64,000 nucleotides of DNA from Dinoroseobacter sp965279125 (lineage in GTDB: Bacteria; Pseudomonadota; Alphaproteobacteria; Rhodobacterales; Rhodobacteraceae), in contig CBDIHL010000043.1 of NCBI GenBank assembly GCA_965279125.1, positions 62,001 through 126,000 on the forward strand, read 5' to 3'. The notes under the pieces were generated by a model, which was not told where the DNA came from, did no database searches, and saw only the letters and a list, made by a program, of their open reading frames with translations. Position numbers and translations under genes: made by a program. Shown here in pieces: positions 57,587 through 64,000 of the stretch (within the stretch, counting starts at the first letter, position 1; every line of letters starts with the position of its first letter).

Positions 57587-59631
57587 TGACCGATCCAGAT
57601 GTTGGGCAGGGTGCGCGACAGCGCCTCTGCCTGACCTCGCTAAGCCACCTGACCGACCGACGTCTGCGGCGCATTCTCTCGTTGTCCGGCTACGACCTGC
57701 GTCTCGGATGGCCCCGCACAGACGACGCCATTGCGGTCTGGGGCCACCGCCCGACCGCCAAACGGGGCGAGGCAATGGCTGCCAGAACAGGCATCCCTCT
57801 GATCCGCATCGAGGACGCATTCCTGCGGTCCCTCAACACAGGTCGCGCGGGCGAGCCGCCGATTGGCCTGATCCTTGACAAGCGCGGGATCTACTACGAT
57901 GCGCGCCAGCCGAGCGATCTGGAAATGCTGCTGGCCGAGCATCCCTTCGATGACACGCACCTGCTAAACCGCGCGCGTGCTGGGATTTATGCGTTACGCA
58001 GCGAACATATCAGCAAATACAACGCCTTCGATCCCGCGACCCCTGCCCCCGACCCCGGCTATGTGCTGGTGATCGATCAGGCCCGCGACGATGCCTCGAT
58101 CCGGCTAGGCGGCGCGAATGCGCTTCATTTCGCCGAGATGCTGACCGAAGCACAGCTCGATCACCCCAAAGCGCGCATCGTCATCAAGGGCCATCCCGAG
58201 ACACGCGCCGGGTTCCGCAAAGGCTATTTCGGGCCGGAGGATGCGACCGGGCGCATCAGCTATCTGAGCGATCCGGTCTCTCCATGGGCGCTGCTCGAGG
58301 GGGCAATTGCGGTCTATGTCGTGACCTCGCAACTGGGCTTTGAGGCGATCCTGACCGGGCACCGGCCACAGGTGTTCGGCCAGCCCTTCTATGCCGGATG
58401 GGGCCTGAGCGACGACCGCATTGATGTGCCCCGGCGCGGGCGAGCGCTGACCAAGGCGCAACTGTTTGCGGGCGCTATGCTGCTCTATCCCACATGGTAT
58501 GATCCCGCGCAGGACCGCTTGGGGCGGTTCGAGGACAGCTTTCGCGCCCTCTCGGCCAGCGCGCGGGCGTGGCGCGAGGACCGAAGCGGGGCGGTTGCAA
58601 CGGGCATGCGGCTGTGGAAACGCGGCCATCTGCGCCGCGCGTTCGGCGCGATCCAGTTTGAGGACAATGCCGCCCGCGCGGTGGACCGGGCCGCGCAAGA
58701 GGGCAAACCGCTCATGGTCTGGGCCGGGAAGGTGACGCCCGAAATAAGCGCATCTGCGAAGGGGCCGCTGCACCGGATCGAGGATGGGTTTCTGCGCTCC
58801 AAGGGGTTGGGGGCGGCGTTGATCCCTCCCCTGTCATTGGTGCGCGATGCGACGGGCATCTATTTCGACCCAACCCAGTCCAGCGATCTGGAGGCCCGCA
58901 TCGCCGAGGCAGCCCGCTTTGCGCCCGAATCCCTGCACCGCGCACGTGATCTGCGCGAGCGGATCGTGACCTTGGGCCTGAGCAAATACAACCTGACCAC
59001 CGCCGCGCAGATGCCGGCCGTCCCCGACGGCCGGGAGGTGATTTTGGTGCCCGGACAAGTCGAGGACGATGCCTCGATCCGGTTGGGCGCAGGCGCGGTG
59101 CGGCGCAATGCGGCCCTGCTGGCCGCTGCGCGCGCCGCCCATCCGAGCGCTTTTGTCATCTACAAGCCGCACCCCGATGTGGAGGCTGGTTTGCGCCCCG
59201 GCAAACTGACCGATGACGCGGCAGCACTGGCCGATCATGTCGCGGATCACAGCGACCCAACCGCGCTACTGGCCCTTGCGGATCGGGTATGGACGATGAC
59301 CTCGGCGCTGGGCTTTGAGGCGCTGTTGCGCGATGTTGCGGTCACCACGCTGGGCACGCCCTTCTATGCCGGATGGGGGCTGACCGAGGACCGCGATCTG
59401 CATGCGGGGGCCGCTGCGCGACGCGTGGCGCGCCCGAGCCTTGATGCTTTGGTGCATGCGGCGCTGATCTCATATCCGCGCTACCTCGATCCCGTCGCCA
59501 AGACCCCGTGCAGCCCCGAGGTGATCGTAGATCGATTGGCCAGCGGCTCCCTGCCCGCAGCGCCGCCGGGCCATCGCATAGTGTCAAAACTCCAGGGGAT
59601 TTTTGCGGGCCAAAGCTGGTTGTGGCGCTAA
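57586..59631 (+). CDS. kpsC: Capsule biosynthesis protein KpsC (two Kdo-transferase modules)
   Basis: 681 residues from ATG 57586. Two homologous halves: residues about 1-330 with RIEDAFLRSLNTGR, DDASIRLGGANALHF and FGQPFYAGWGLSDDR, and about 340-660 with RIEDGFLRSKGLGA, DDASIRLGAGAVRRN and LGTPFYAGWGLTEDR. KpsC extends the beta-Kdo linker on the phosphatidylglycerol anchor with alternating linkages, one per module. No ABC exporter (KpsMT) or KpsFU genes are here, so the capsule system is split. Confidence 0.95.
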   Translation: MTDPDVGQGARQRLCLTSLSHLTDRRLRRILSLSGYDLRLGWPRTDDAIAVWGHRPTAKRGEAMAARTGIPLIRIEDAFLRSLNTGRAGEPPIGLILDKRGIYYDARQPSDLEMLLAEHPFDDTHLLNRARAGIYALRSEHISKYNAFDPATPAPDPGYVLVIDQARDDASIRLGGANALHFAEMLTEAQLDHPKARIVIKGHPETRAGFRKGYFGPEDATGRISYLSDPVSPWALLEGAIAVYVVTSQLGFEAILTGHRPQVFGQPFYAGWGLSDDRIDVPRRGRALTKAQLFAGAMLLYPTWYDPAQDRLGRFEDSFRALSASARAWREDRSGAVATGMRLWKRGHLRRAFGAIQFEDNAARAVDRAAQEGKPLMVWAGKVTPEISASAKGPLHRIEDGFLRSKGLGAALIPPLSLVRDATGIYFDPTQSSDLEARIAEAARFAPESLHRARDLRERIVTLGLSKYNLTTAAQMPAVPDGREVILVPGQVEDDASIRLGAGAVRRNAALLAAARAAHPSAFVIYKPHPDVEAGLRPGKLTDDAAALADHVADHSDPTALLALADRVWTMTSALGFEALLRDVAVTTLGTPFYAGWGLTEDRDLHAGAAARRVARPSLDALVHAALISYPRYLDPVAKTPCSPEVIVDRLASGSLPAAPPGHRIVSKLQGIFAGQSWLWR

Positions 59632-59681
59632 ACGTTTTGGGGCTTCAAGCAGACGGCAATCCTTACCAAACCCTTAACACG

Positions 59682-59776
59682 CCTAATAATGTTAGGGCGC
59701 ACACACTATGTAGAAGAAAGCCTCCAAGTTTTGCCTCTATGTTGTGGAAACCGAAGGATCTCCTAACATTGTTAGG
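59682..59776. repeat. Paired CCTAA...TTAGG inverted repeats, 80 bp apart
   Basis: CCTAATAATGTTAGG (59682-59696) and CCTAACATTGTTAGG (59762-59776); the second is a perfect 6-bp inverted repeat around ATT and extends as a hairpin CTCCTAAC/GTTAGGGAG. They lie in the convergent gap between kpsC and ribD, where two transcripts end, so they may be processed hairpins or protein sites. Confidence 0.55.
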
Positions 59777-59807
59777 GAGCTTTACAATTCGGCCCCCTCA
59801 CACCGCC

Positions 59808-60908
59808 TCACGCGCGCTGCCAAAAACTCACCGTATCCGCGCCGATCCGCCTTGTGCGCCGCAGCGCAAACCGCTCTGCCTCGGCCAGTTTGGCAATCCC
59901 CATCACACCCAAGCCCGGACGCCCCTCGGCCCCCAGCGCCAGGCCCGCCTGAAACAGCACCATGTCATCCACCAGACCGGCCCCGAGCAAAGCCGCGCCC
60001 AAACCACCTCCGCCCTCGCAATAGACGCGGGTCAGGCCTTGGCGGCCCAAAGTCTGAAGCAAACCGGCGGGATCGAGATTGCCATCCGCGCCAAGCGGGG
60101 TTTCGAACAGATGCACGCCTAAATCGCGCAGGACAGTCCGGCGCGCCTCGGGCGCATTTGGCCCGTGAACCATCCAAACTGCCCCTTGATCGACACTCGC
60201 CGTCAATCGCGAGGGCACCGGCAGATCGAGGTTGCGACTGGCCACAACCCGCACGGGCTGGCGCGCAACCCCCAGATCGCGCACGCTCAGCGTCGGGTCG
60301 TCGTCGCGCGCGGTCCCGGCCCCGACAAGCACCGCATCATGGGTCGCGCGCAAGGCGTGGCCAAAGCGGCGCGCCTCCGGGCCAGTGATCCACTGACTTT
60401 CCCCGCTCGCCGTCGCGATCCGCCCATCGAGCGATGTCGCAAGTTTCAGGGTCAGCGTGGGCCGCCCATGGAGGATACGTGACAAGAACCCGCGTTGGTC
60501 GCGCTGCGCTTGCGAACAGCAAACCCCCTCGCGCACCTCCACACCGGCCTCGCGCAGCAGCATCAGGCCTTTCCCGGCCACGCGCGCATCCGGATCGCCC
60601 GAAGCGACCACAACCCGCGCTACGCCCGCATTAACCAAGGCCTCCGCACAGGGGGGCGTTTTTCCGTGATGCGCACAGGGCTCCAGCGTCACATAGGCAG
60701 TGGCCCCGCGCGCCGCAGATCCCGCCTGTGCCAGCGCAACCGCTTCGGCATGGGGGCGACCACCGGGTTGGGTCCAGCCGCGTCCGACAATGCGGCCCGC
60801 TTTCACGATCACGCAGCCAACGGCGGGGTTGGGCCAGACCTGGCCAAGGCCACGTCGCCCTAACGAAAGGGCCAGCGACATAAACCGCAGGTCGCGGTCT
60901 TCAGACAT
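59808..60908 (-). CDS. ribD: Bifunctional riboflavin deaminase/reductase
   Basis: 366 residues. Deaminase domain with zinc ligands in GRPHAEAVALAQ and LEPCAHHGKTPPCAEAL. Reductase domain from about 150 (LTLKLATSLDGRIATASGESQWITGPEARRFGHALRATHDAVLVGAGTARDDDP) to VYCEGGGGLGAALLGAGLVDDM. It carries out the second and third steps of riboflavin synthesis. It lies 5 bp downstream of nrdR on the same strand. Confidence 0.96.
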   Translation of the reverse strand: MSEDRDLRFMSLALSLGRRGLGQVWPNPAVGCVIVKAGRIVGRGWTQPGGRPHAEAVALAQAGSAARGATAYVTLEPCAHHGKTPPCAEALVNAGVARVVVASGDPDARVAGKGLMLLREAGVEVREGVCCSQAQRDQRGFLSRILHGRPTLTLKLATSLDGRIATASGESQWITGPEARRFGHALRATHDAVLVGAGTARDDDPTLSVRDLGVARQPVRVVASRNLDLPVPSRLTASVDQGAVWMVHGPNAPEARRTVLRDLGVHLFETPLGADGNLDPAGLLQTLGRQGLTRVYCEGGGGLGAALLGAGLVDDMVLFQAGLALGAEGRPGLGVMGIAKLAEAERFALRRTRRIGADTVSFWQRA

Positions 60909-60913
60909 CTGAT

Positions 60914-61378
60914 TTAGCTGTCGACGGGCGGCGGGCGCAGTTCCGAGACGAAATCTTCGAAATCGTCAGCCGCCTGGAAGTTCTTGTAAACGCTGGCAAA
61001 GCGGACATAGCCAACGGTGTCGATCCGGGCCAGAGCCTCCATCACGATCTCACCGATGGATTTTGACGGGATATCCGTCTCGCCCATACTCTCCAGCCTG
61101 CGCACGATGCCCGAGATCATCTGATCCAGCCGTTCCGCTTCGACGGGCCGTTTCTGCATCGCGATCCGGATGGAGCGTTCCAGCTTATCGCGGTCAAAGT
61201 CTTCACGTTTGCCGTTGGATTTCACCACTACGAGATCGCGCAATTGCACCCGCTCATAGGTCGTGAAGCGCCCCCCACAGGCCGGGCAAAACCGCCTGCG
61301 CCGGATTGCAACGTGGTCCTCGGCGGGACGGGAGTCCTTTACCTGCGTGTCGGTATTTCCACAAAATGGGCAACGCAT
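60914..61378 (-). CDS. nrdR: Transcriptional repressor NrdR
   Basis: 154 residues. Zinc ribbon MRCPFCGNTDTQVKDSRPAEDHVAIRRRRFCPACGGRFTTYER (four Cys) followed by the ATP-cone domain (VVKSNGKREDFDRDKLERSIRIAMQKRPV). It represses ribonucleotide reductase genes in response to dATP. The nrdR-ribD pair is a common arrangement. Upstream lies a perfect DnaA box (61406-61414). Confidence 0.97.
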   Translation of the reverse strand: MRCPFCGNTDTQVKDSRPAEDHVAIRRRRFCPACGGRFTTYERVQLRDLVVVKSNGKREDFDRDKLERSIRIAMQKRPVEAERLDQMISGIVRRLESMGETDIPSKSIGEIVMEALARIDTVGYVRFASVYKNFQAADDFEDFVSELRPPPVDS

Positions 61379-61405
61379 GGGCTGATCCTCGGGGTGTCTG
61401 TGTTT

Positions 61406-61414
61406 TTATCCACA
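61406..61414 (+). promoter_or_regulatory. DnaA-box sequence upstream of nrdR
   Basis: TTATCCACA, a perfect DnaA-box consensus, 28 bp upstream of the nrdR start. Another perfect copy in reverse orientation (TGTGGATAA, 54932-54940) lies upstream of kpsS. Confidence 0.4.
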
Positions 61415-61504
61415 GGCACTATAGGCCAGCCGCTAGGGATTGGGTAGAGGGGATTTTGCGCCGCGAGGGGTAGCGTGCGACTTCATGGAAGAATGCGGCC
61501 TGCG

Positions 61505-61771
61505 CTAGAAAATCCGGTCGCCCTGCTGGTCGATGAACTGCTTGGCCTTCAGCATCGAGACCTCCTCGGCCTGCTCAAGGCTTCCAAAGCTGTCGGCCCG
61601 GATCATCTGATGGGTCTTCGTCTCGCCGTCATAGTCCTTCTCAATCCGCGCGCCGATGCGGTACTGCCCGCCGTCCTTGACGGGGGCGAGGAAGATGCGA
61701 AAGCCGTTATAGGTTTCCGGGGTCGGCTCGGATTTGGACGAGCTGCCGAAGAGTTTGGAGAAGATGGACAT
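61505..61771 (-). CDS. HlyU-like protein
   Basis: 88 residues: MSIFSKLFGSSSKSEPTPETYNGFRIFLAPVKDGGQYRIGARIEKDYDGETKTHQMIRADSFGSLEQAEEVSMLKAKQFIDQQG. Strand-rich core with a C-terminal helix as in the HlyU family of small transcriptional activators. In alphaproteobacteria the role is unknown. A ribosome site AACGAAGG precedes the ATG. Confidence 0.82.
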   Translation of the reverse strand: MSIFSKLFGSSSKSEPTPETYNGFRIFLAPVKDGGQYRIGARIEKDYDGETKTHQMIRADSFGSLEQAEEVSMLKAKQFIDQQGDRIF

Positions 61772-61795
61772 GGGCTGGCCTTCGTTAAAGGTGGG

Positions 61796-62050
61796 TTAAT
61801 AGTGATAGCGGCATTGGATGATGAGCAGCCCCTGATCCGTCACCGCATAGACAAGGCGATGTTCGCGCGTGATGCGCCGGGACCAGTAGCCTCGCAGGTT
61901 GGTCTTGAGCGGCTCTGGCTTGCCTGTCCCCTCGAAGGGATGGCGTTGGCATTCTTTGATCAACGCGTTGATATTTTCGAGCGTCTTGCGATCTTGGGAC
62001 TGCCAATACAGGTAATGCCCCCACCCTTCGTCCGTGAAGGTGAGGTTCAT
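61796..62050 (-). CDS. yoeB: YoeB-family mRNA-interferase toxin
   Basis: 84 residues, the exact length of E. coli YoeB. RelE-fold catalytic residues fall at the same positions: E46, R65, H83 and Y84 (ending QCRYHY). It cleaves mRNA at the ribosomal A site when its antitoxin is degraded. Its start overlaps the antitoxin stop (ATGA), the typical antitoxin-first operon. Confidence 0.94.
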   Translation of the reverse strand: MNLTFTDEGWGHYLYWQSQDRKTLENINALIKECQRHPFEGTGKPEPLKTNLRGYWSRRITREHRLVYAVTDQGLLIIQCRYHY

Positions 62051-62319
62051 TCCTTGGCCATCGCCTCAAGTTCCTCCATCGTTTTGACGACGAAGTTGCC
62101 CTTTTCGGCTTGCTCGATGGAGCGCATTAGGGATTTGCGGTTTGCTTCCGACGACATGAGATACGCGGTCTCGTCCATGGCATCGTAGTCCTCGACCGAG
62201 ATCATCAGCACGGGCTTGCCATTGGCACGGGTCACCAGGAGCGGCTCGTGGTCGTCGTTGACCTTGTCCATGAGGGCGGACAGGTTCTTGCGCAGGTCGG
62301 TGGAGGTTGTGTGTTTCAT
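62047..62319 (-). CDS. yefM: YefM-family antitoxin
   Basis: 90 residues from MKHTTSTDLRKNLSALMDKVNDDHEPLLVTRANGKPVLMISVEDYDAMDETAYLM. The N-terminal Phd/YefM DNA-binding fold is followed by a C-terminal toxin-binding tail (LMRSIEQAEKGNFVVKTMEEL). It neutralises YoeB and represses the operon. An inverted repeat TGTAC-N8-GTACA lies 10 bp upstream of the ATG. Confidence 0.95.
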   Translation of the reverse strand: MKHTTSTDLRKNLSALMDKVNDDHEPLLVTRANGKPVLMISVEDYDAMDETAYLMSSEANRKSLMRSIEQAEKGNFVVKTMEELEAMAKE

Positions 62320-62328
62320 GGGGGTGAA

Positions 62329-62346
62329 TGTACGGGAATGCGTACA
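62329..62346. promoter_or_regulatory. YefM operator candidate
   Basis: TGTACGGGAATGCGTACA: TGTAC and GTACA half-sites, matching the TGTACA-type elements of known yefM-yoeB operators, 10 bp before the yefM start. Confidence 0.6.
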
Positions 62347-62473
62347 CTTGAGCAAGAGGGAACACGCGACAGGCAGAAGCACATCCGTAGGGTGGGTGAT
62401 TTCACCCTCCAAACCGGCCGCAAATAAAGCGGGCAAAGTGCGCGTGCCAAGTTGCTGCTGGCACAAGACTTAC

Positions 62474-63115
62474 TCAATACTGGAACTCTGCCACTGTTAT
62501 GCCATCGCGAACCAACAGTGCGCTGTCATAGTAAATTCCAGCCCAATTTCCTCGTCCAACGAGAACAAGTTGGTCTCCATCTCGACCAACTTGCTCAATG
62601 CGATGGCCTGCAGCGCGATGGCCAAGAAGACTGAACGGTCTGTCGCCCACACGCAGGGTGGGATATCCTCGAATTTCAAGAAAGCTTATCGTGAATCTGG
62701 TCTCAATTGTTTGACGAGTTGTTGATGCGATAAGCGCCGGAAGCAGGATGTTCAGCACCCCCAGAAACATCAGCGCCACAAAACCCGTTCCAACCAACCT
62801 GGATAGAAAATACTCCAATGAAAATCTTGGGCGTTGAATTGCCGGAGATGGTCTTGCTCCGTAATCTAAGCGCCCAATATTGAAGTAGTCCGGGCCGACA
62901 TTCAAAAGCAATGCGAATGCAAGTGCTAGGAGAATGGAATATGGCAAACTCACTGCAGCCCAAGTGGCACTCGCGATGAATTGAAACGGCCAAAAAATAT
63001 GGAACGCCGACAGCACCATGAAGCTGCCGATCAGCCACTTCCCAACGATGTAGGTTGCACGAAGACGTTTCTCAAGCAGTGTTCTTTTTGCCAAGGGCGG
63101 CTGTGGAAGAACCAA
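62474..63115 (-). CDS. Uncharacterised membrane protein of AT-richer composition
   Basis: 213 residues. Three or four membrane helices (YIVGKWLIGSFMVLSAFHIFW, AAVSLPYSILLALAFALLLNVG, GTGFVALMFLGVLNILLPALI) and a soluble C-terminal domain (about 140-213). I do not recognise a family. Base composition is visibly lower in GC than the neighbouring genes, suggesting acquisition by transfer, as does the adjacent toxin-antitoxin pair. It starts 2 bp after the rpoD stop, so the start codon and independent expression are uncertain. Confidence 0.55.
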   Translation of the reverse strand: MVLPQPPLAKRTLLEKRLRATYIVGKWLIGSFMVLSAFHIFWPFQFIASATWAAVSLPYSILLALAFALLLNVGPDYFNIGRLDYGARPSPAIQRPRFSLEYFLSRLVGTGFVALMFLGVLNILLPALIASTTRQTIETRFTISFLEIRGYPTLRVGDRPFSLLGHRAAGHRIEQVGRDGDQLVLVGRGNWAGIYYDSALLVRDGITVAEFQY

Positions 63116-63117
63116 CC

Positions 63118-64000
<883 letters not shown>

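Noticed and set aside
60935..60975. CGAAATCTTCGAAATCG in nrdR as another palindrome-array unit
   Set aside because: Imperfect and shorter, lies inside coding sequence (DDFEDF codons) and has no 24-bp partner.

Overview
The window is a GC-rich stretch of an alphaproteobacterial chromosome, most likely Rhodobacterales (Roseobacter group). Evidence: the hflK-hflC-DUF2065 cluster, a phaZ/phaC/phaP/phaR polyhydroxyalkanoate locus, a RibB fused to a degenerate RibA domain next to ribE/ribH/nusB, mmcB, an HpsN-type dehydrogenase, and DUF2842, DUF6151 and DUF6428 proteins. I found no rRNA, tRNA, CRISPR array, prophage or transposase. No gene-free stretch exceeds 300 bases; the longest is about 290 bases (47991-48277) and holds a probable 6S RNA.

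Layout. 1-6.2 kb: 5' part of ftsY, a lysoplasmalogenase-type membrane protein, an orphan NuoE-NuoF fusion, an AlkB-type monooxygenase and xseA. 6.2-9.8 kb: purD, an FG-GAP protein, a ferredoxin, a peptidoglycan-binding lipoprotein and a VOC protein. 9.8-17.3 kb: degP and hflK-hflC-DUF2065, separated by cytochrome c, a methyltransferase, DUF2200, pentapeptide, VOC and 2'-5' RNA ligase genes. 17.3-27.2 kb: housekeeping genes (gor, rpiA, thiN, purA, secG, pyrG) plus conserved unknowns. 27.3-30.9 kb: two TerB paralogues around rlmJ, DUF1330 and a decayed arsR/DUF6428 pair. 30.9-36 kb: a polar amino-acid ABC transporter locus with a frameshifted ATPase and an antisense beta-lactamase-fold gene in the middle, ending in a glutamine amidotransferase. 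36-40.6 kb: PHA storage genes. 41-45.7 kb: LacI regulator, SDR, M15-like protein, VOC and HpsN-like dehydrogenase, probably a small catabolic island. 45.7-52 kb: two alpha/beta hydrolases, mmcB, 6S RNA, a membrane coiled-coil/ClpP-fold gene pair and a PLP enzyme. 52-61.4 kb: nusB-ribH-ribBX-ribE and ribD-nrdR, with a capsule operon (kpsS, a Wza/KpsD-type export protein, kpsC) between ribE and ribD. 61.4-64 kb: HlyU-like protein, a yefM-yoeB toxin-antitoxin pair, an AT-richer membrane protein and the 3' part of rpoD.

The most unusual structural signal is a family of intergenic arrays of 20-bp perfect palindromes. All nine are centred on TCGA (eight of nine on TTCGAA) and are set at an exact 24-bp period with 4-nt spacers. 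They occur at four loci: 7525-7569, 22077-22120, 34440-34507 and 44162-44206. Arm sequences differ between units, so symmetry and spacing rather than primary sequence are conserved. Other points: homopolymer frameshifts in the ABC ATPase (A4, 31158-31161) and the DUF6428 remnant (G7, 29324-29330), a probable ATT start for an ABC permease (33541), PhaR-type sites at three PHA promoters, LacI-type palindromes in the 42-46 kb island, and a 24-bp direct repeat bracketing one palindrome array.
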